Shown here one piece after another: positions 11,390 through 21,271 of a DNA stretch of 64,000 bases. The stretch lies in NCBI GenBank assembly GCA_014529385.2, contig CM043956.1:63988620-64052619 (forward strand), read 5' to 3'. A program made the position numbers and the translations under genes. Under the pieces are notes generated by a model. The model searched no databases and was not told the origin of the DNA. It saw only the letters and a list, made by a program, of their open reading frames with translations. Positions within the stretch are counted from its first letter, which is position 1; each line of letters opens with the position of its first letter. This DNA comes from Adiantum capillus-veneris (lineage: Eukaryota > Streptophyta > Polypodiopsida > Polypodiales > Pteridaceae).

Positions 11390-11970
11390 AAAATTATGTG
11401 TTAAATCAGTTTTAAGGTTTTTATAATTCCTGTTAGTTTAGTTCTTTGTTTTTAATATAACATAATTTATGTTAGATTTAGATTTATGTTATATTAGATT
11501 AGACTTAGGTTTATTTAGGTTTACCCACACACACACAAGAAGAAGAGAGTTTTAACGTCGTAGGAAACTATCCCAAAAGACGTTAAAGATTAGGTTAGAT
11601 GTAGACTTACGTTAAATTAGATTTAGGTTTATTTTTAGTTAGATTTACGTTTATTTAGATTTACGCTTATTTACGTTAGATCGAGTCCACGCAAGAATTA
11701 CTTACAGTTTAGGGTTTAGAGTTAGACGAACAGTGAAAAGATCTACTGTGAAAAGATGTTAAGATGCTGTGAAGTGCTACAGCTAGAGAAGAGGCAAAGG
11801 GGTTTTGTCCACTACATGCAGTATCATGTAGACGTGGGTGTGTAGATTTCTTGTACCCACAAATATAGGTATTGACCAATAAAGACGAGATTATAACCCG
11901 GTGGTTCTGATCTCCGTGCACCTCTAGACCGAGGTGTGCGGGGATTGGACATGACTAGAGAATGTGAGGT

Positions 11971-12030
<60 letters not shown>

Positions 12031-12092
12031 GACGAAGAATGCCAATAGAATATTAAATTTGTTGTCCAGGTTATAAGTTTTTTATCCTCATT

Positions 12093-13268
12093 ATGAGTAG
12101 TGACGAGGATGTGGGACCGTCCAACCGAAACACCTATCTCTCAACGAGGGTCTTATGTCCTTGTAATCAATGCAAGCATGCTGTGCGACGGACAAGACGT
12201 GTTTCTTTGCAGCACGTTCGCGAATTTGGCGAGTTCGATCCATCTATTATAGATCGAGTTGTTGCCAATTATAACTCGTCGAACTCTGACGCTGGCCAAC
12301 AAGCAGCAATCTTGCAACCCAATAGACGTGTTCGCAGGCGCTTTGGTCAAGCAGCATATGTGAGGCCACAAGATGTAGCCTCTGACAGCTCGGGGGATGA
12401 TCATGCAGAGCACATTCCCAACGAGGCAATGTTTGAGCCCGAGATTGATGAAATGATCGAGACGATCATGGATTCAGAAAGGCTTATCTATGATGATATG
12501 AAAAGTGAAGCCGATACGCCATTGTATAATGGAGCACGTATGTCTAGATTGAAAGCACTCCTGGTTCTTCTCAACATGCAGGCAAATTTTGGATGGAGTG
12601 ACACTAGCGTCACAGCGCTTTTCAGGTGATCTATTACAATTAGTTTACTTTAATAAAACTCTAAATGTATAATGATCTGATAGATTTTTACACGACTGTA
12701 TCATATTTTTATGTTGTGTAGATTGCTGAAAGAGCACATACTACCAGCTGACAATGTGATGCCAGATTCCCGAGATGAAGCAAGAAAAATTTTGCGAAAC
12801 TTGGGGATGGATTACAATTCTATCCACGCTTGTCCTAATGACTGCATTCTTTTCAGAGGGGAATGCATAGACATGGAGAAGTGTCCGAAATGTGATTCCG
12901 AAAGATATCGAGTAGATCTCCACGGGACAAAAATTCCACAAAAGGTTTTGCGACATTTCCCTCTGCTTCCTCGCATCAAGCATTTGCGTGAGGGTGATGT
13001 ACTTCTCATTGTTGTTCTCTATGTGGATGATTTGCTGATCACTGAACCAAATGAGAGACAGATTGTTGAATTTAAGGCTGATTTAAATGTTGCTTTCAAG
13101 ATGAAAGATTTGGGGTTGTTGCATCATCACTTGGCTATACAGTTTAAGCAAAGTGATGGTGGTATTGCCTTGAGTCAAATAAGTTACATACAAACATTGT
13201 TATGTAAGTTTGGACTTGAGGATTACAAACCTATTGCCACTCTCATGAAAACACGTTTGAAGAGTTGA
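12093..13268 (+). pseudogene. Chimeric reading frame: CACTA TNP2 N terminus fused to Copia reverse transcriptase
   Basis: Exon 1 (12093-12625) and exon 2 (from 12722) match the first two transposase exons of CACTA-2, with the same GT..AG intron. The first encodes a CPCNQCK motif of the transposase-associated domain, the second HACPNDC and the start of Transposase_21. At 12985/12986 the frame passes without a break from the transposase (LPRIKH) into Copia reverse transcriptase (LREGDVLLIVVLYVDDLLI), keeping the YVDD catalytic motif, and stops at 13266-13268. If spliced, the product would be 359 aa. It lacks most of both parent proteins and is unlikely to be active. The fusion probably arose by a deletion across the nested insertion. 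Confidence 0.85.
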
Positions 13269-13790
13269 GTCTTCATGATGCTGGTGATCCTACCGATGTC
13301 ACTCTTTATGGATGCCTCATTATGTATGCAACACAAGGTTGGATATTCAGTTTGTAGTCTCACAGGTCATCAAATTTATGCATAGCCCAGGGTCTAAGAA
13401 TTGGAAGGATGTCAAGCGGATCTTTCATTACTTGTGTGGCACTTTACATCTTGGGTTGTTTTATTCCAAGGGGGGATCATTGCCGTCATATTTACATGCT
13501 TTTTTGGACTCATACTGGGCTAGTTGTTTTGACACGTGAGTGTCCACGATTGGTTTTTGTTTGATGCTCGACAGTACATGCATATCATGGTTGAGCAAAA
13601 AGCAACCTATTGTGGCCACTTCTAGTTGTGAGGTTGAGTACAGGGTAGTCTTCTTAGCTAGGGTTGAATGTGTATGGTTCAGACGCCTTATGGTGGCTGA
13701 TTCAGGTGTTGGACAGGACACTACCAACACTATCTACACTAACAGTCAGAGCGCATTGGCAGTGGCAAGGAACCCAATTTTTGATGCTCG
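12986..13790 (+). pseudogene. Copia fragment B, 3' portion (reverse transcriptase end and RNase H)
   Basis: This resumes Copia B after the CACTA-1 junction. It contains the YVDD block, FKMKDLGLLHHHLAIQFKQ, the region DIQFVVSQVIKFMHSPGSK and the RNase H segment WLSKKQPIVATSSCEVEY and NSQSALAVARNPIFDAR. Frameshifts near 13266-13320 and a stop near 13537 break it. It ends at 13790, where an X-family LTR begins TGTTATGG. No Copia 3' LTR is present. Confidence 0.85.
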
Positions 13791-14215
13791 TGTTATGGAT
13801 ATGAGATCTGTACATTTATTACTCAAGCTATGGCCATGTACATTTATTACTCAAGTGCTCATTGGGAGCTATGGTCATTTGTGCCGGCCGGCCAATGTGT
13901 ATTCATTTTTTAGCATTGAAAAATCTATAAATGAAATATATGCAAGAGGTAAAAGCTCAATCTTGCAGGGGGAGAGGTTGCACCTAGTGTCTGTCTCATT
14001 CTTCTTGTCTCTCTCTCTTCTCTCTCGACGTGCCGGCGTAGCACTTCGCTCAAAGGGGTGCGCCTGCACGTGCTCTATCTTGCTCTCTATCTCTATGTTC
14101 ATGTATCACGCGGCTTAATTATGGGATTGCCAGGTATGTTGATTAGTATGTCTTATGGTTTGAAGTGCATTATTATTGGTATTTGCAAGGCCTTTCGCAT
14201 CTCCGTTGGTAGTAG
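13791..14215 (+). repeat. LTR of family X, copy 1, followed by a primer-binding site
   Basis: The segment begins TGTTATGGATATG and contains CCGGCCGGCCAATGTG, a TATA-like CTATAAATG at about 13925, a CT-rich transcribed stretch and a conserved TATTATTGGTATTTGCA near the end. It is followed at 14216 by TGGTATTAGAGCTGG, which resembles a tRNA-Met primer-binding site. Related copies lie at 17821-18232, about 17100-17430 and, inverted, about 57065-57490. The internal region after the PBS carries no recognisable protein. The 3' boundary is approximate. Confidence 0.6.
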
Positions 14216-14229
14216 TGGTATTAGAGCTG

Positions 14230-16929
14230 GCAAAAAATGTTCGTAATGAAAGTCGTGACGAACATATCCTAGAGCTAAGTGTGTTTATCTCTCAAATTCC
14301 ATTATATCATTTTGATCATTATCTGATTTGTTCAAAGAAATTTACCATGATTAGAGACAAGAGAAGGCCACTTTATGTAAGAGCTAAATCCCGATGAGTT
14401 TTAGAGTATCGATTAGTCAAATAAGTTGCAGGCGACCACTCTTGAGCATGAAGAAGAAGAAGAATTAGAGAAGCTTTAATGATATAGAAATATTTTGAGT
14501 CTGTAAACGATGAGTTTAGAGTTTACGGAAAGAAGTAACAAGATTTCTGTCCCACCATTGCATAAGGGAAAGAGAGGTTCTGGGTGTCGATCAACCAGCA
14601 GGGAAATTTGATGGATCAGTTCTTGCCATAACTAAGTAGCTACCTTCCATAAGTCTAACAACAACCACGCTGGTTGCGAGCAACCGCAAGTGGCAATAGG
14701 AAAGGGAGATTGCAAGCTAGCGCTCCACTCCCTGAATGGCTGCTCATGGCTGAATGGCGGCCGCAACTCACTTCCTTTGAACCGTCACTAACCACGCGAT
14801 TTTGGCCAACCCGTCTGGCGGCCTCCTCAAGTTGGCTCACATGCGCTATCACTACACACATCTCACATTAAGAGCGGCTATCACAGTTTTTCTTTCCCTT
14901 TTCCGCCACTCATCAAACCCCTCACAGCCACCTACATGACGTGGTCACCTCTGAGTTCTCCTCTCCTTTCTACCTACTGCAACGTTGGGTGAAGCCTTTT
15001 TGAGGTTGGCAAGATCTTAATTTGGAAGGCACTTGAAGATAATTAGTCAGCTTGTATGATCATGCATACACGCTCAATTTCGTAGAAACTGTCAACCGAG
15101 TGCAGCCCGATTGCAATCTCCACTATCTCCTACCATAGCCCACCCATACACTCATTCGTTTTTTCTTTTTTGTCCTCTACCTATCACCGTACACTGTGCA
15201 GTACGCAGGCAGCCACTAATTATAAGCCGTTGTCGCTTTCATACTCACACACACACTCTCAGTTGCTAGTCATGCAGACTCTCTCTCGCTCTCCCTCCCT
15301 CTTTCTGACGGTGCATCTAGTTTACCTGAGCCAATTGAGGTTCATCTACTTATTCACCTCTTTCTTTATCTCTCTCCTCCACTGCCAGCACTCTCTAACT
15401 CTCTCTCAAATCTTCTCGGGTCAACCTGAGTCATCTCATTCTCTCTCAGTTGCCTGCATGGCATCACCCACCCAGCAACCAGTGGCACCCTTAGTTCTGA
15501 GGTGCAGCCGATCCACCTCGTGGCGCCCACAACCACTCTCTCCCTCTCCCTTCCCTCGTGGCACCCAAACCACTCACTCAACATGCAGCCCCTCGTTATC
15601 TCTCAGCTCTCGACCGCCTGCAAAAGCAGTAGGCTCGCAACCGGTTGCTCTCAGCTGCACGACTCACCAACTGCCATCATGCAAGTATCCTAACTTGCTC
15701 CGCTCGTATTCATAGTGGCTACAGGTCAACCAATTGTCTCCTTGCTGCATCCCACGTTCTACAAGGCTCGCATGACGGCCACCCACTGGCAACAACCACA
15801 GAAAACAGGGCTGCAAGCGGGCTATGAAGGCAGAAAAGGGCGCTGACCTGAGGGGGTGCAAGAGCTTACCTGGCTATTGTAATTAGCTTGAGATATGATA
15901 CGGATGCATCAAGGAAGATTCAATGATTATTTGGAAACTGTTGCACCGGTATCTCTTTCCTCTCCTTGATGGCTTAAAGGTTGTGTCGAGAGTTCCCAAT
16001 GATTGAGCACTATGCAGATAGTCACTCTTTGATGGCGGAAGACACGTTGTGGTTGGTAGTGACACGTCGCGGACGGGAGTGACAGAGTTTCATACTACTA
16101 CACTAGCTTGACATGCAGTTGTCATGTCTGATGAAAGACCACAAGGACTGCACGCTTGGGAATTGTAGTCTGCCAAAAAGGCTTCATGAAAATAAGCACC
16201 AGTTGTGTCCACACATGTCTCATCCCCACTGGTCATATCCCCAATTGTGCCATAATATTTTATTTTTCTTTCAGAAGTGCTTGCTTCTGCCGTTGCAACT
16301 TCTTGCCTATCCTATGCTTTTCTTTGGCCTCCTCACTGGCACTGTAAGACTTCTAAATCCCAACAGCTGCCTGCCACAGCCGAGATAGTGTCATTGGGTC
16401 TCGCTAAGGAACATAGTGCTCCCAAACTTTCATCTAGTCACTTCTAAAGAATTTGAGCCCATGTGATACAGCAAACACTGATAAATTATCCACTGTCAGT
16501 TTGTGACAAAGACTGCCCCACATATTTATTGTATCCAATCAAATTTGTCATTCTAAAAGTAATCATCCACATTTACTTGACACCTATGACGAGGATAATG
16601 CAGATAATCAACTCTCAAAGCTCTTCATAGATTGATATTGACACCCTCCGGTTTCTTTCTCTCACCCTCTCTCCCCCAGGTGGACTGCTAACAGAGGCAG
16701 TCATTGATGCAACTCTTCCGTGGCTGCTGCAATACTCTCTGCGATGATGCTCGTTGTAGCGCATCCTCATGCATCCACAATGATGATGGAAATTATGTCT
16801 GTTTTTTGGGCTTTAGCTTTAGTATTTTTACAATTTAGTCTTTTATTGTACTTCATTTTATTTTGTATCCAAACACTGGATTAGATCCATAAGGACTGTC
16901 TGAGTTTGATCCCATGGTCTTTTGAAGAT
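14230..16929. other. Unassigned 2.7-kb region, partly CT-rich
   Basis: No protein family, terminal repeat or RNA gene was recognised. The longest frame (15170-15715, plus) is Ser/Thr/Leu-rich because of CT-rich DNA and has no motif. The first few hundred bases may be the internal leader of the X-family retroelement. Confidence 0.4.
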
Positions 16930-17137
16930 GAGTAATATAACATTTGATTTTATTTTGCTATCTCTCTTCCCCCTCCCACTACAACTACTTATAGAGGCCA
17001 ATGTGTATTCATTTTGAGCATTGAAGAATCTATGAGTAATATAACATTTGATTTTATTTTGCTATCTCTCTTCCCCCTCCCACTACAACTACTTATAGAG
17101 GCCAATGTGTATTCATTTTGAGCATTGAAGAATCTAT
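16930..17137. repeat. Tandem duplication, 104-bp period
   Basis: Units at 16930-17033 and 17034-17137 appear identical. Each starts GAGTAATATAACATTTG and ends GCATTGAAGAATCTAT. The duplicated unit includes the upstream part of an X-family LTR up to its TATA box, so the duplication occurred after that LTR inserted. Confidence 0.9.
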
Positions 17138-17430
17138 AAATAAAATACGTGCACGAGGGAAATGCTCACTCTTGCAAGGGGGGAGATTGCACTCAATGCT
17201 CATGTGTTTCTTCTCTCCTCTCCTCTCTACTCTCTCATAGAGCTGGCATAGCACTCCGCTCTAGGAGGTGCACCTGTAGGCTTCCTTTCTCTCTCTCCCG
17301 CTCTCTGTCTCTCTCTATTTGAGTACGGTGTTGCATACGCGCTATGGGTTGTGCCAAGTATGGTGATTGTGTTTTTCATGGATTGCAACCTGTTATTTAC
17401 GTATTTTGCAAGGCAACTGCGCCTTCGTCT
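17100..17430 (+). repeat. LTR of family X, copy 3 (partial)
   Basis: From GCCAATGTGTATTCATTTTG through the TATA-like CTATAAATAAAATACG at 17134 and the CT-rich stretch to TATTTACGTATTTTGCAAGG, this aligns with copies 1 and 2. Its 5' part was replaced by unrelated DNA before the duplication. It is non-coding. Confidence 0.6.
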
Positions 17431-17439
17431 ATAGCAGTC

Positions 17440-17820
17440 CAATTCAGTTTAACCCATAATGAGATCCTTGCCATGACAATGTACAATGTCACAATGAGTA
17501 TGTGGGGTAGTGTGACCAAGGGTATATGTAAAAATTTATACATGGAGGTTCGCTGACGTGAAACCAGTACTCAAAGCTTTATCTGCAATACTAATACTCA
17601 AATACAAAGTAGTAAAAAGGATGTTTGATCAACAGTAAAACTAATTGAAGCACACACTAATTGTATGAACATGTTAAAAGTTGGTAAGGAGAGTTGTGAT
17701 CAAGGTAGGGATGGGTGGCAGTAGAGAGGAGGCATGTACTCAAAGTTTTGTACCTCGCACTCGACTCCATCCCTTCTACACCTCGCAAATGAGGGCAATT
17801 GCTTTTTCAACCCCGGAGTA
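17440..17820. other. Unassigned 380-bp stretch
   Basis: Nothing recognisable lies between two X-family LTR copies. It may be internal sequence of an X-family element, but no primer site or coding motif is visible. Confidence 0.35.
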
Positions 17821-18232
17821 TGTTATGGATATGGGATCTGTACATTTATTATTCAAGCTATGGTCATGTACATTTATTACTCAAGTGCTCATTAGGAGCT
17901 ATGGTCTTTTGTGCCGGCTAGCCAATGTGTATTCATTTTTGAGCATTGAAGAATCTATAAATGAAATACGTGCAAGAGGGAAATGCTCACTCTTGCACAG
18001 GGGGAGATTGCACCCAGCGTCTGTCTCATTCTTCTCTTCTCTCCTCTCTTCTCTCTTGATGTGCCGACGTAGCACTCCGCTCTAGGGAGTGCGCCTGCAC
18101 GTGCTCTATCTCGCTCTCTATCTCTCTGTTCGTGTATCACGCGGTTATGCGCTTATGGGATTGCCACGTATGTCAATTAGTATGTCTTATGGTTTGCAAT
18201 ACATTATTATTGGTATTTGCAGGGCCTTCCGC
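17821..18232 (+). repeat. LTR of family X, copy 2
   Basis: Begins TGTTATGGATATGGG and aligns with copy 1 through the TATA-like CTATAAATGAAATACG near 17953 and the conserved block ending TTTGCAGGGCCTTCCGCG. The sequences of copies 1 and 2 diverge after about 18232. No target-site duplication was found. Confidence 0.65.
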
Positions 18233-18494
18233 GTAAAGATTCAAGTTATTGAAGAAAGGAAATTTAATGAAGATCCAAGTTGTAGACTTGGATTTTTATT
18301 AGCACTAATCAGCCTTACAATTGATTAAGGCTATTTGCAACTACAACTTAAAATCCTTCAACGATAGTCGTACAAACTTGGTGCAATATTCAACTTGATA
18401 GAAGGTGTCCCTCCTAATGATAACAAAGTGGAAGTAAACTATAAGTGAGTGCTATGATGTTGATTATGATGCTATGGAAAACAATTCTTCGCAT

Positions 18495-19171
18495 ACCTTT
18501 GTATCTCTCATGATTTCTCAAAGCAAATGGCACAATCAAGGATAAGGATGTCTAATTTTATTGGATGATGAAAGTAGTCATGATTTCATTATACACAATT
18601 GACACAGTAGCTCTCTCTTCTTGAATTGTCTTCATCGTGTAAAGTCAAAACTCTCCTTAATAATCAATGCATTGAATATTAAATCAAGTAGTAGTTGAAG
18701 TTTGCATTGGTAAATCCTCAAACACAAATATTCTTCATAGCTCCATTGCTTGCTATAATTAACATGATTTTGGGTATGCTTGAGCGACGCTTAAGCATCA
18801 ATTATCTCTACTTGTCTCTCACACAAGTGAAAAGACCTATAAGGATACATGATAAAACCTATTTTTAGTGCTTGTAAATAAAGTTTCTAATGAGTTTAAA
18901 AGTCCACACAACTCTTCACACAATGTATTTCTCTCTCAATTTAAGGACTATTTTATGCATGACTTACCTCTTGGAAACCTTGTATTGCACCTTCTCAAGT
19001 AAACCCTGTTGCACACAAAGAAATGAAAAACCAAATTGAAGAATTACTCAAATGAGGACTCAGAGACCCGATGGTTCACTGTATGGTATTCCATTACTTC
19101 TTTTCAAGAAGAAAAATGAAACCTTCCATATCTATATAGAGACTACAAGGCTTCAAACAAAAGCACTATTA
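18495..19171 (+). pseudogene. Gypsy pol fragment, part 1 (protease and start of reverse transcriptase)
   Basis: LILLDDESSHDFI at 18552-18590 matches the retropepsin active-site segment of Gypsy elements (LLDSGSSHNFI). Later frames give LSQFKDYFMHDLP, the usual lead-in to reverse transcriptase, and QIEELL followed by RPDGSLYGIPLLLFKKKNET, which matches GLIRPS.SPYGSPVLLVKKKDGT. Several stops and frameshifts are present. The sequence is cut at 19171 by CACTA-2 and resumes at 27183. Confidence 0.75.
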
Positions 19172-19290
19172 CACTACAAGAGGCTATTCATATTAGCGAC
19201 GCTCACACAGCGACGCTCAAAAAAAAAAATCCCGGCATCGCTATGAGCGTCGCAAATTTACAAAGAAATTTGCGACGCTCATAGCGACGC
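19172..19290. promoter_or_regulatory. CACTA-2 left TIR and subterminal repeats
   Basis: The 12-bp terminal inverted repeat is followed by at least five copies of AGCGACGCT or its complement, in both orientations, including a self-complementary pair around GCGTCGCAAATTT and AAATTTGCGACGC. In En/Spm, short subterminal repeats bind the element-encoded TNPA protein; by analogy these would be transposase or regulator binding sites. Confidence 0.75.
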
Positions 19291-19379
19291 CGGCTGAGCT
19301 AAAAAAATAACCGAGCGCACCCAAAAACTCAGATCTCAGATCTGAGTTTTTCGGCGCCCTCAAGCAAAGAGCAGGTAAC

Positions 19380-19380
19380 G

Positions 19381-19424
<44 letters not shown>

Positions 19425-19429
19425 CTTCT

Positions 19430-19465
<36 letters not shown>

Positions 19466-19805
19466 AGAAGAAGGAGAGCCAGGTATGCTCCTTCCCTCTC
19501 CTCATTCTCATGTTCCCTTCCCCTCTTTCTCTCTCCCTCTCTCTCTCACACACACACACACATACACACACACACATAGTGTTTTTGAGAGAGAGAGAGA
19601 GAGAGTACAAACAAAAACAAAAACGCACACACACATTGAGAGAGGAAAAGAGAGAGAAAGCATGCATAAACAAAAAACGCACGCATTGAGAGAGGAAAAG
19701 AGAGAGAGAACATGCATAAACAAAAAACGCACACATTGAGAGAGGAAAAGAGAGAGAAAACATGCATACGATCCAAAAAAACGCACACACATTGAGAGAG
19801 AAGGA
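19380..19805. repeat. CT/CA/GA microsatellites and 50-bp minisatellite in CACTA-2 leader
   Basis: This is the counterpart of 10205-10680 in CACTA-1. The order of CT, CA and GA tracts is the same, and about three 50-bp units begin ATTGAGAGAGG. Tract lengths differ between the two elements, as expected for replication slippage. It is non-coding. Confidence 0.85.
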
Positions 19806-20207
19806 GAGAGAAACTAATTTAACGTCGTAGGAAACTAATTAAAATTAAAAGACCTAAAGATCTAGCCGACGAGGAGTTGAACTCAAGACCTATTATTCAA
19901 GAGGGAAATGGCATAATCAATCTATCATACTTGGCATGGGTGATAGAAAGGTTATACCATTTATCTCTTTTTATTGGCACACACATCCACACACGCGCAC
20001 ACACACAAGAAGAAGAGAGTTATAACGTCGTAGGAAACTATCCTAAAAGACGTTAAAGATTAGGTTAGATGTAGACTTACGTTAAATTAGATTTAGGTTT
20101 ATTTAAGTTAAATTAGATTAGATTTAGGTTTATTTTTAACTAGATTTACGTTTATTTACGCTAGATTTAGATTTACGTTATATTAGATTAGATTTAGGTC
20201 TCCATAG

Positions 20208-20560
20208 ACTGCGATGCCTGCATGAAGCGGGTGAAGAAAGCCCTCAATAGAATATAGGGTATTGCTGCCTTTACTCATGGTGGGCTCCGTCGATCCAAAA
20301 GTACTGGTGAAATGTCTTCAGAAGATAGGGAAGAAGGTGGATCTTCAGGGCGGCAAGAGTCACTACATCCCCGACACAATGACCATCTAGACAACCTCTA
20401 GTCATTAAACAGCAACTTCAAAGTTAGTAACAAGAGCAAGAACGGTCTAAAGGGCCAATTGCTGTTGTCAGATGTGGATGGAGATGAGGGAGCGTCACCG
20501 CCGGAAGTTAACTCTCACATCTTTAGTGATGAGAATGCCAACTCTTGCCGAGTTATGTGA
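20208..20560 (+). pseudogene. Captured HIPP fragment, CACTA-2 copy
   Basis: This has the same structure as 11027-11389: VSIDCDACMKRVKKALN with the CxxC metal-binding pair, a TAG, the shifted block GSVDPK.MVKCLQKIGKK, a basic linker (SNKSKNGLKG) and FSDENANSCRVM before TGA at 20558-20560. It differs from the other copy by a few substitutions. It lies in the untranslated leader between the left terminus and the transposase start. The parent family are cytosolic or membrane-anchored metal-binding proteins with a C-terminal prenylation signal. Confidence 0.7.
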
Positions 20561-21153
20561 AAAATTATGTGTTAAATCAGTTTTAAGGTTCTTATAATCC
20601 CTGCTAGTTTAGTTCTTTGTTTTTAATATAACATAATTTACGTTAGATTTAGATTTATGTTATATTAGATTAGACTTAGGTTTATTTAGGTTTACCCACA
20701 CACACACACACACACACACAAGAAGAAGAGAGTTTTAACGTCGTAGGAAACAATCCCAAAAGACGTTAAAGATTAGGTTAGATGTAGACTTATGTTAAAT
20801 TAGATTTAGGTTTATTTTTAGTTAGATTTACGTTTATTTAGATTTACGCTTATTTACGTTAGATCGAGTCCACGCAAGAATTACTTACGGTTTAGGGTTT
20901 AGAGTTAGACGAACAGTGAAAAGATCTACTGTGAAAAGATGTTAAGATGTTGTGAAGTGCTACAACTAGAGAAGAGGCAAAGGGGTTTTGTCCACTACAT
21001 GCAGTATCATGTAGACGTGGGTGTGTAGATTTCTTGTACCCACAAATATAGGTATTGACCAATAAAGACGAGATTATAACCCGGTGGTTCTGATCTCCGT
21101 GCACCTCTAGACCGAGGTGTGCGGGGATTGGACATGACTAGAGAATGTGAGGT

Positions 21154-21209
<56 letters not shown>

Positions 21210-21271
21210 GACGAAGAATGCCAATAGAATATTAAATTTGTTGTCCAGGTTATAAGATTTTTATCCTCATT

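Larger units (their letters stand above)
9989..12985 (+). mobile_element. CACTA-1: 3'-truncated CACTA element inserted in Copia B
   Basis: The left terminus CACTACAAGAGG and the adjacent subterminal GCGACGCT repeats are the same as those of CACTA-2 at 19172. The two copies remain nearly identical up to CATTT at 12985, corresponding to 22164 in CACTA-2. There the sequence switches directly to Copia reverse transcriptase. About 5 kb of the element, including the right terminus, is missing, together with roughly 570 bp of Copia relative to the complete copy. Over about 0.9 kb of transposase exon sequence I see only around seven differences from CACTA-2, so the two insertions are recent relatives. 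The left flank ends in TA. Confidence 0.9.

Noticed and set aside
15170-15715. 181-codon Ser/Thr-rich plus-strand frame
   Set aside because: It lies in CT-rich DNA that biases towards open Ser/Leu/Pro frames, and no domain or homologous copy in the window supports it.
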